Notes under the pieces: generated by a model
Databases searched by the model: none
The model's input: only the letters and a program-made list of their open reading frames with translations
Told to the model about the DNA's origin: nothing
NCBI GenBank assembly: GCA_016934645.1
Contig: JAFGSL010000551.1
Span: 1-10,371 of the forward strand
DNA from: Anaerolineae bacterium
GTDB lineage: Bacteria > Chloroflexota > Anaerolineae > B4-G1 > SLSP01
Reading direction: 5' to 3'
DNA length: 10,371 nt
Shown here: one piece after another, positions 1 through 5,762 of the stretch
Layout: the number at the start of each line of letters is the position of its first letter
Position numbering within the stretch: the stretch's first letter is position 1
Made by a program: the position numbers and the translations under genes

Positions 1-405
1 AACAAGGAGCCGAATCTCGGATTGTGGATTGCGCCGGGCGGCAAGGTCGAGATGGGCGAGTCGCCGCACGAGACGGCGCAGCGCGAACTGCTGGAAGAAA
101 CCGGCTTGCACATCGATGATCTGCGCCTGCGCGGCTTTTGCACGGAGGTTTCGCCGCTGCCTGAGTGGAACTGGATGTTGTTCATCTACACCACGCGGAC
201 GTTCTCCGACGTCTTGCAGCCCGATGTGCGCGAAGGCGACTTTGTCTGGCTGCCGGTATCGACGTATCTGAATGACTTGCCGATCCCGCAGGCGGATATG
301 ATTTTCGCGCCGCGCGTGCTTGATCTGGAAGAGGGTATGTTCCAGGCGAAGTTTGTCTACGATGAGGCGTTGAAGTTGGTGACGTGGACAGAATATTTAG
401 GCTAA
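1..405 (+). CDS. Nudix hydrolase, 5'-truncated (likely 8-oxo-dGTP diphosphatase-like)
   Basis: The reading frame is open from base 1 and ends at TAA 403-405, so the start codon lies outside the window; 134 codons are visible. Seen: a perfect Nudix box (G-x5-E-x7-REUxEExGU) at visible residues 14-36, nt 40-108, with REL and EE in the metal-binding positions, preceded by WIAPGG, the usual lead-in to the box. Family knowledge: Nudix enzymes cleave nucleoside diphosphates linked to another group, using Mg2+ held by the box glutamates. The later EGDFVWLP segment and the C-terminal [13 protein letters not shown] segment resemble MutT/MTH1-type nucleotide-pool cleaners, but substrate cannot be fixed from sequence alone. 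The protein is probably cytosolic. Its 3' end overlaps the next gene by 22 nt, which suggests one transcript. The Nudix assignment is very sure; the 8-oxo-dGTP role is a guess. Confidence 0.93.
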   Translation, partial: NKEPNLGLWIAPGGKVEMGESPHETAQRELLEETGLHIDDLRLRGFCTEVSPLPEWNWMLFIYTTRTFSDVLQPDVREGDFVWLPVSTYLNDLPIPQADMIFAPRVLDLEEGMFQAKFVYDEALKLVTWTEYLG

Positions 406-1898
406 GGCGGTTGCGGCGTGACAAAGTTCCCGCGTGGGCGATCCCAGCGGCGCTGGCACTGCTTGGCGCGGTGTGGGGCGTGCTCCTGACGCGGCTCTCG
501 CTGTGGGATGGCGTATTGCTGATGACGCTGGTTTTCATCCTTGTGGGGAGCCTGTGGGAGCCCCTGGTGGGTGTCGGAGCGGCGCTCTTCTTGGGGCCGT
601 TGCAGGCGTGGTTACGCATGGAACTGCCGGAGATTCCGGCGCTTATCGGGCAGATCGTCTTTGTGCTCACGGCAGCAATCTGGATCGGGCGTGGCTTGCT
701 GCGCCGCGACGTCCACATCCCGTTGCCGCCGCTGCTCCTGCCGCTGCTCGGCTTTATGACCGTGGCACTGCTCTCGCTGTGGCAGCCTGCTGATGCGTCG
801 GCGGGGTTGTTGGAGTGGGGCAAGTGGGGACAGATTGCTGTGATGTTCCTGTTGGTCTATGACCGGCTGCGTGGTGCGGAGGGAGAACGGCGCGTGCTTT
901 TGGTCGTGGTGCTGCTGGCGGGTGTCGCGGTGTTTCAGGCGCTCATCGGCCTGTGGCAATTTGGTCTCAGCGATGACCTGCCGGAGCATTTTGCGATCAA
1001 CGAGCGTTTCTTTCGCGCCTACGGCACCTTCGAACAGCCCAATCCTTACGCCGGCTTTTTGGGACTGGCTGGCGCGCTTCTGGCTGGCCTGTTTGCCGTC
1101 ACGGTGTGGGACTGGATGGCGAGTGAAGAATTACGAATTACGAATCACGAATTACGAATCACGAGTTACCAATTTGGTCTGTTGTTGTTCGCGCTGGTCG
1201 CGGTTGCTGCGGGAGTGCTGGCTTCCTGGTCACGGGGCGGATGGATGGGCTTTGCTGTAGCGATATTTATCATCGCGATCTTGCTGCCGCGCCGCAGTGG
1301 ATGGGGATTGGTGTTGGCGGGCGTGATCGTGGTCGGTGGATTGGGGCTGTACGCGGCTGGATGGCTGCCTGCGTCGATTGCCTCCCGGCTGACCGGCTTC
1401 CTAGAATACACACGTTTTGAGGACGTGCGTGGGGTAGGCATCAACGATGCAAACTACGCCGTTATCGAGCGCATGGCGCACTGGCAGGCGGCGCTGTCGA
1501 TGTGGCGCGAGCGTTTCTGGCTCGGTGTGGGATTCGGCTGCTACGAGGCGGCTTATCCCGCGCACCGGCTCATCAATTGGCCGTTTGCCCTGGGCCACGC
1601 GCACAACTATTATCTCAATCTGCTGGCCGAGACCGGCATCCTGGGACTCTGCGCTTATCTCGTGTTACTCGGCAGCATTTTTGTGCGTCTTTGGCGCGTT
1701 TCGCGCCGGACGACGGGTTGGGCACGTGGATTGGCGCTCGGTCTGGCCGGGGCATGGACCCACTTCACCGCACACAACTTCGTGGACAACATCCTCGTGA
1801 ATAACGTGCACCTGCACCTGGGCGTGCTGTTGGCTTTGAGTGCCTGGGTGATAGCGCAATCTGGAGACGAGGAGGAGAGAAGGAGTCTGGAAGCGTGA
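384..1898 (+). CDS. O-antigen ligase / polymerase family membrane protein (Wzy_C domain)
   Basis: A 504-residue polytopic protein with about 11-12 hydrophobic segments (for example around residues 15-36, 86-104, 113-132, 170-192, 222-242, 264-281, 287-302, 307-326, 413-436, 474-492). Family marks seen in order: [14 protein letters not shown] (215-228), SRGGWMGF (283-290), the [22 protein letters not shown] region (366-388) and [18 protein letters not shown] (405-422). The Arg of SRGG and the His of HAHN match positions conserved in WaaL/Wzy_C proteins, which join or polymerise lipid-linked glycans outside the inner membrane. Ligase and polymerase cannot be told apart here. Start chosen: GTG 384, inside the Nudix gene; TTG 411 is an alternative, and neither has a strong ribosome site. 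Oddity: residues 249-262, in the loop between two membrane helices, are encoded by a heptamer tandem repeat. The stop overlaps the next start by 4 nt. Confidence 0.88.
   Translation: MDRIFRLRRLRRDKVPAWAIPAALALLGAVWGVLLTRLSLWDGVLLMTLVFILVGSLWEPLVGVGAALFLGPLQAWLRMELPEIPALIGQIVFVLTAAIWIGRGLLRRDVHIPLPPLLLPLLGFMTVALLSLWQPADASAGLLEWGKWGQIAVMFLLVYDRLRGAEGERRVLLVVVLLAGVAVFQALIGLWQFGLSDDLPEHFAINERFFRAYGTFEQPNPYAGFLGLAGALLAGLFAVTVWDWMASEELRITNHELRITSYQFGLLLFALVAVAAGVLASWSRGGWMGFAVAIFIIAILLPRRSGWGLVLAGVIVVGGLGLYAAGWLPASIASRLTGFLEYTRFEDVRGVGINDANYAVIERMAHWQAALSMWRERFWLGVGFGCYEAAYPAHRLINWPFALGHAHNYYLNLLAETGILGLCAYLVLLGSIFVRLWRVSRRTTGWARGLALGLAGAWTHFTAHNFVDNILVNNVHLHLGVLLALSAWVIAQSGDEEERRSLEA
1128..1169 (+). 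repeat. Six tandem GAATTAC-type heptamers inside the O-antigen ligase gene
   Basis: Read directly: GAATTAC, GAATTAC, GAATCAC, GAATTAC, GAATCAC, GAGTTAC, with no gaps. Three heptamers make 21 nt, so the array reads in frame as two seven-residue units, ELRITNH and ELRITSY (residues 249-262). The tract is AT-rich in a GC-rich gene and falls in a loop between predicted membrane helices. From general recollection, ELRITN-type peptides turn up in unrelated predicted proteins of several phyla, which would fit a spreading short tandem repeat rather than a functional motif. Confidence 0.9.
1871..1885 (+). promoter_or_regulatory. Purine-rich ribosome binding site for the isoaspartyl peptidase gene
   Basis: GGAGGAGAGAAGGAG lies inside the 3' end of the O-antigen ligase gene. 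Its last AGGAG (1881-1885) is 9 nt before the GTG start at 1895, which supports that start over later ones. Confidence 0.7.
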
Positions 1899-2773
1899 AC
1901 GACGCGATACATCCCGTGATTGTGGTGCATGGCGGTGCGTGGTTTATCTCCGAAACGCAGCGAGGGGCCTTCATTGATGGTTGCCGGCAAGCTGCGAAGG
2001 CGGGATGGGCACGCCTAATCGCCGGCGGGTCTGCCCTGGATGCGGTTGAGGCAGCAGTTCGGGTGATGGAGGATGATCCGACCTTCAATGCCGGGCGCGG
2101 CAGTCACTTCAACCGTTCTGGGGATGTCGAAACCGACGCCATCATTATGGATGGTGCTACGCTTAACCTCGGCGCGGTGGCCTCGGTGCAAGGTATGCGG
2201 AATCCGGTCAGCCTGGCGCGTTTGGTGATGGAACGTTCACCGCACAATTTTATCGTTGGGGCGGGAGCGCAGGCGTTCGCCCACGAGATGGGTGTGCCGT
2301 TGGTTGAGTCGGCAGCGATGGTGGGCACACCACGCATTGCTGGCTGGTCCCCGCCCGAGGAGGCCGACACTGTGGGCGCGGTGGCGTTGGATGTGAGTGG
2401 CAATCTGGCTGTCGCTGCCTCCACCGGCGGGACAGCGGACAAATGGCCGGGGCGGGTAGGCGACTCGCCATTAGTGGGCTGTGGCGCCTATGCCGATAAT
2501 GCTGCCGGTGCGGCTTCAGCGACGGGGCATGGTGAGAAGCTGATGCGTGTAGTGATCAGCAAGACTGCGTGCGATTATCTGGCCGTCGGAAGACCCGCAC
2601 AAGAGGCCGCGGACGCCGTTATCCGTCTGTTGCATAGACGGGTGGGCGGTTATGGCGGCATCATTTTGGTGGATCGGCATGGTCACATCGGGCTCGCGCA
2701 CAACACACCAAACATGGCCTATGCTTACATCTTGCCCGGACAGGATGTGGTCGCTGGCGCAGAAATACCATAG
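1895..2773 (+). CDS. Isoaspartyl peptidase / L-asparaginase (Ntn-hydrolase, type 2 asparaginase family)
   Basis: A 292-residue protein of the family that hydrolyses isoaspartyl dipeptides and L-asparagine and matures by self-cleavage into alpha and beta subunits. Seen: VHGGAW (11-16), the NAGRGSHFNRSGDVETDA segment (65-82), and DTVGAVALD, where Thr159 is the expected nucleophile and new N-terminus of the beta chain. STGG (176-179) follows, then GRVGDSPLVGCGAYADN (186-202), with Arg187 and Asp190 in the substrate-binding positions, and ATGHGE (209-214). No catalytic position looks lost. The linker before Thr159 is short, as in many family members. There is no signal peptide, so it is probably cytosolic and acts in repair of isomerised peptides or asparagine use. 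The start is GTG 1895, overlapping the upstream stop as GTGA, which suggests translational coupling. Very sure of family; the preferred substrate is unknown. Confidence 0.95.
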   Translation: MNDAIHPVIVVHGGAWFISETQRGAFIDGCRQAAKAGWARLIAGGSALDAVEAAVRVMEDDPTFNAGRGSHFNRSGDVETDAIIMDGATLNLGAVASVQGMRNPVSLARLVMERSPHNFIVGAGAQAFAHEMGVPLVESAAMVGTPRIAGWSPPEEADTVGAVALDVSGNLAVAASTGGTADKWPGRVGDSPLVGCGAYADNAAGAASATGHGEKLMRVVISKTACDYLAVGRPAQEAADAVIRLLHRRVGGYGGIILVDRHGHIGLAHNTPNMAYAYILPGQDVVAGAEIP

Positions 2774-2786
2774 CGCTGTGTTCTCG

Positions 2787-2793
2787 AAGGAGG
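2787..2793 (+). promoter_or_regulatory. Strong Shine-Dalgarno that sets the C39-like peptidase start
   Basis: AAGGAGG lies 5 nt upstream of ATG 2799. It picks this start over an in-frame ATG at 2652, which would run through the end of the asparaginase gene in another frame and add 49 residues unrelated to the family. Confidence 0.85.
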
Positions 2794-2798
2794 GTGTA

Positions 2799-3341
2799 AT
2801 GAAAGGAATCGTTCCTCAGCAGTTTGTCAAGCTATCACTCCCGGTGGAGCATTATCATGCGTATCAAAGGGAAAGCAATGACTGCGGCCCGTATTGCGTT
2901 GCGATGGTCACCAACGCGCTGTACGGGGCACCGTTTGTCAACGCGGAGGCACTGTCGGAGGAGTTGAACCAACGCGGCTTTCCCGAGCGTATCCCCGATT
3001 GGGCGACGCTGCCATGGGGCGTCGCCGCATCGCTGCGCCGTTTGGGATTGCGTGCACACTGGCGTTTGGGGGCTTCACTGCGACGGTTATTCACTAACTT
3101 GCAACAGGATCGTATCACCATTGTGATGATCGGTGAGCCATTGTATTTTGAGGGGCGCACATGGCGTGGTTGGTCGCACTATAAAATCCTGGATGCATGG
3201 GATCCTGAGCGTGAGTTAAACTTTGGTTTCGTTGATCCTGCCACATCTCACCATACTGGAATGACGTGGCAATCACTCGACGAATTTCGCCGACAGTGGG
3301 CATGGATGGGCAAGCAAACGATTGAGGTGGAGCGGGCTTAG
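2799..3341 (+). CDS. C39-like papain-fold cysteine peptidase, cytosolic, no signal peptide
   Basis: A 180-residue protein. Seen: a Gln23-to-Cys29 spacing of six in QRESNDCGPYC, typical of the C39 oxyanion Gln and nucleophile Cys; His127 in WSHYKIL; and Asp146 in GFVDPA, at the usual distance after the His. The whole catalytic set is therefore present. Family knowledge: C39 domains cut double-glycine leader peptides when fused to ABC exporters, while stand-alone C39-like proteins (PF13529 type) have varied and mostly unknown roles. Here there is no ABC transporter, no membrane segment and no signal peptide, so bacteriocin export is not supported. It sits 25 nt after the isoaspartyl peptidase gene and is the last gene of the plus-strand cluster. 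The chain between Cys and His contains a WATLPWGVAASLRRLG segment that I cannot assign. Fold is fairly sure; substrate unknown. Confidence 0.78.
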   Translation: MKGIVPQQFVKLSLPVEHYHAYQRESNDCGPYCVAMVTNALYGAPFVNAEALSEELNQRGFPERIPDWATLPWGVAASLRRLGLRAHWRLGASLRRLFTNLQQDRITIVMIGEPLYFEGRTWRGWSHYKILDAWDPERELNFGFVDPATSHHTGMTWQSLDEFRRQWAWMGKQTIEVERA

Positions 3342-3384
3342 GCGTGTAACAGCAGAGCTGCCCCAGATGTGGCAACGGCTTTCT

Positions 3385-3828
3385 CTATGTCATCCCCTTG
3401 ACTCGTTTTCCCATTTGCACCAGCCGGCTGGCGACAGCATACTCCGGCACTTGAAAATCCTCGCTGAGTTGTTGCAGGGTGACTAAAGGCCGGCGGGCAG
3501 CTTTGAGGAGCCACTGCGTAGGGATGAGCAAGCTTGCGGCGAAGTACTTGGCGGCATCATTGCTGTAGGGGTAGTTCTGTTCCCAATCGGCACTGGCACG
3601 GCAAATTTCACGGTAAAGCAAACGCCCCATTGCCATGCGGTATTCGTAGCGATGTTCGCCGATCCCGAAGACGAGTGACATGTCGCTGATATCCACGCTG
3701 CTCAGTCCCTCAGGAGGATTGGAAAGCACCTTTTCAATCTGAAGGGGCGGACGTTTGAAGTCGTAATGCTCCACCAGCTTTATAGTTAGGTTTTCGATGC
3801 GTTGTTGATCGTTGGTTGATAGTGCCAC
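3385..3828 (-). CDS. Degenerate ImmA/IrrE (M78-like) family protein lacking the HExxH zinc motif
   Basis: A 147-residue protein. Its layout follows the ImmA/IrrE metallopeptidase fold: an N-terminal helix followed by a PPLQIEKVL segment; RYEYRMAMGRLLYR (60-73), which aligns position by position with the family's RFTxAHELGHxLLH; NDAAKYFAASLLIP (90-103), matching the ExNxFAAxLLMP helix; and a C-terminal FQVPEYAVASRLVQMG (125-140), matching SxxAxxxRLxxLG. HELGH has become MAMGR (65-69), so both zinc histidines and the catalytic Glu are gone, and the third ligand Glu is replaced by Asp91. Peptidase activity is therefore unlikely; a scaffold or sensor role is possible but unproven. No partner HTH repressor gene is adjacent. 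Start GTG 3828 has GGAGG at 3836-3840, 7 nt away. The family call rests on this manual alignment. Confidence 0.68.
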   Translation of the reverse strand: MALSTNDQQRIENLTIKLVEHYDFKRPPLQIEKVLSNPPEGLSSVDISDMSLVFGIGEHRYEYRMAMGRLLYREICRASADWEQNYPYSNDAAKYFAASLLIPTQWLLKAARRPLVTLQQLSEDFQVPEYAVASRLVQMGKRVKGMT

Positions 3829-3869
3829 AGTATTTCCTCCACCGCGTGCGAGTTTTTTGTCCAGGCCCT

Positions 3870-3897
3870 ATTATATCTGCTCTGCAAAAACAGACAA
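3870..3897 (-). promoter_or_regulatory. Sigma70-type promoter for the ImmA-like gene
   Basis: On the minus strand TTGTCT (3892-3897) is followed after 16 nt by a perfect TATAAT (3870-3875). Transcription would start near 3863, giving a leader of about 35 nt that holds the GGAGG ribosome site. It lies in the 81-nt gap after the mutL stop, so the small gene can be expressed independently of mutL. The -35 box matches TTGACA at four of six positions. Confidence 0.65.
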
Positions 3898-3909
3898 GGA
3901 CTTCGCTGA

Positions 3910-5757
3910 TTAGCCACGCCCAAATTGACGAATGAGTTGCTCGACCCCAATCTGCACGGTGGTCGGTCGGCCGTGGGGGCATGTGCGTGGATTGGATGTG
4001 CGTTCCAAATCGCGTACCAAGCGCTCCATCTCCTCGCGCGAGAGCACCTGTCCCGCTTTGACGGCAGCGCGTTTGCAGATGCGGCGTACAATCATTTCTT
4101 CCAACGCCGCGTGGATAGGAGATTCTTCGTCGCTGGCTGCGATGTCTGTTAGGAGGTCTCCAGGAGACAGGTTAGCAAGCAGCGCAGGCAGCGACCGCAC
4201 CAGGAAGGTTCCCGGCCCGAATAATTCTACCTCCATCCCCAACGCGTGCAGCGCAGGCAGGAGTTCCTCAAGATAGGCAGCTTCGGCCACAGGCAGTGTC
4301 ACGGATTCCGGTTTTAGTAGCGGTTGCACGGCTAATTGCCCTTGCATCCACGCGGTAATCATGCGCTCGTAGAGCACGCGCTCGTGCGCAGCATGCTGAT
4401 CGATCAGATAAATTCCTTCTGGGCCTTCGGCGATGATGAACATCGTCGCGGCCTGACCGATGACACGCAGGGGAGGCAGCGTGGGAGAACTGGTAGACTG
4501 TGGTGCTTCGGATCTGCGAATGTCATCCGATGACGTGGGCGGTGTGCCTGAAACGGATGTCGCTGAAAGGGGTGCGCCGTGTAGTTGTACCACTTCGGTG
4601 CGCGTCTCGGCCTGCGGAAGAGCGATTTGTCGCGCTGATGGCGTCAGCGAAGCGAGACGCGCGCGCATCGTCATAGCGGATGGCGAACCATCCTCTGTAG
4701 ATGTTGGCGTTGGCGGTTCCCAGGCGCTGGCGACCGGAGCCTCGTCTATCACTGTGGTGCGGACGGCACGCTGTACTGCGCGAAACACAGCATCTCCGTC
4801 CCGGAAACGCACCTCCGTTTTAGCTGGATGCACGTTCACATCCACGTCTTCGGCGGGCAACGTCACGCTGACAAACGCGACGGGGTACCGTTTCACCGGT
4901 AACAGCGTGTGGTATGCCTGGATGATAGCGTAGCTCAACCGTAAATCCTGTACCCAGCGCCCGTTGATGAAGAGTGTGATGTAACCCCGGTTGGCCCGAT
5001 GAACGCTTGTTGGGCTGACGAAACCACACACCTGGATGTCATCCATTGTGTTGTGGACATTATCCCCACACGGAATTTCCAGCAGACTGGTTCCTAGATC
5101 CATGCCGTAGACGTTGAGCAAGGCCTCTTGGGCGTTGCCGTTGCCCGACGTGGCGAGAGTTTCTCGCCTGGATGCAGGCGCTCCATCGTGGATCAGTGAG
5201 AACGCGATGTGTGGGTAGGCGATGGCGTAGCGCGTGAGGAAGGCATCGATGTGGTTACGCTCGGTGCGCTCGGTTTGCAGGAATTTGCGCCGCGCGGGTA
5301 CGTTGTAGAATAGGTCTTCGATTAGCAGTTCTGTACCGGGAGGGCGTCCGGCCGTCGCGTGAGCGACAACTTCGCCCCCCTCAATCCGCAGGCGTGTTCC
5401 TGTGTTCTCTGAGGTGTGGCGTGTGAAGCATGTCACGCGACTCACCGACGCAATACTCGCTAGCGCCTCGCCGCGGAATCCCAACGTGGCGATGGTTTCG
5501 AGGTCGGCGGCGCTTTCCAGCTTGCTTGTGGCGTGACGGCGGAAGGCCAATTCCACTTCTGCGGCAGAGATGCCTGCACCATTATCGCGGACGCGGATTA
5601 GATCGCGTCCGCCGCTACGTGTTTCCACCTCCACACGGGTGGCACCTGCATCCAGACTATTTTCAACCAATTCTTTAACGACAGAAGCAGGCCGCTCGAC
5701 AACCTCACCCGCCGCAATGCGGGCGGCTACCTCCTCGGACAAGAGATGGATGGGCAT
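3910..5757 (-). CDS. mutL: DNA mismatch repair protein MutL with endonuclease site
   Basis: 615 residues, full length. The N-terminal GHKL ATPase has all its motifs: ELVENSLDAGA (29-39, Glu32/Asn33), DNGAGI (58-63), FRRHATSKL (72-80), GFRGEAL (93-99) and GTELLIEDLFYNVPARRKF (141-159). The transducer domain follows, with NRGYITLFINGRWV (256-269) and DVDVNVHPAKTEVRF (304-318). A low-complexity linker rich in Pro, Ser and Thr spans about 340-428. The C-terminal dimerisation domain carries DQHAAHERVLYE (453-464), an exact DQHA-x2-E-x4-E nicking motif, plus the zinc-site elements CKRAAVKAG (561-569) and CPHGRP (593-598). It should therefore nick the new strand after MutS finds a mismatch, as in Dam-independent bacteria. 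Start ATG 5757 lies 5 nt after the stop of the DUF11 gene. No mutS is in view. Confidence 0.97.
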   Translation of the reverse strand: MPIHLLSEEVAARIAAGEVVERPASVVKELVENSLDAGATRVEVETRSGGRDLIRVRDNGAGISAAEVELAFRRHATSKLESAADLETIATLGFRGEALASIASVSRVTCFTRHTSENTGTRLRIEGGEVVAHATAGRPPGTELLIEDLFYNVPARRKFLQTERTERNHIDAFLTRYAIAYPHIAFSLIHDGAPASRRETLATSGNGNAQEALLNVYGMDLGTSLLEIPCGDNVHNTMDDIQVCGFVSPTSVHRANRGYITLFINGRWVQDLRLSYAIIQAYHTLLPVKRYPVAFVSVTLPAEDVDVNVHPAKTEVRFRDGDAVFRAVQRAVRTTVIDEAPVASAWEPPTPTSTEDGSPSAMTMRARLASLTPSARQIALPQAETRTEVVQLHGAPLSATSVSGTPPTSSDDIRRSEAPQSTSSPTLPPLRVIGQAATMFIIAEGPEGIYLIDQHAAHERVLYERMITAWMQGQLAVQPLLKPESVTLPVAEAAYLEELLPALHALGMEVELFGPGTFLVRSLPALLANLSPGDLLTDIAASDEESPIHAALEEMIVRRICKRAAVKAGQVLSREEMERLVRDLERTSNPRTCPHGRPTTVQIGVEQLIRQFGRG

Positions 5758-5762
5758 GTGCG

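Noticed and set aside
182..823. 213-codon minus-strand open frame over the Nudix and O-antigen ligase genes
   Set aside because: The product is low-complexity, Ser/Pro/Arg-rich and overlaps two well-supported genes; this is typical of the antisense frame of GC-rich coding DNA.
1128..1169. CRISPR-like or iteron array
   Set aside because: The 7-nt units are contiguous with no spacers and lie inside a coding region, so they are a short tandem repeat.
2652..2798. Longer start for the C39-like gene at ATG 2652
   Set aside because: The extra 49 residues overlap the asparaginase gene in another frame and look unrelated to the family, while ATG 2799 has a strong AAGGAGG.
3342..3384. Possible bidirectional terminator between the convergent genes
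   Set aside because: Only a 4-bp TGCC/GGCA stem with an 8-nt loop is visible, without a U-rich tail on either strand.
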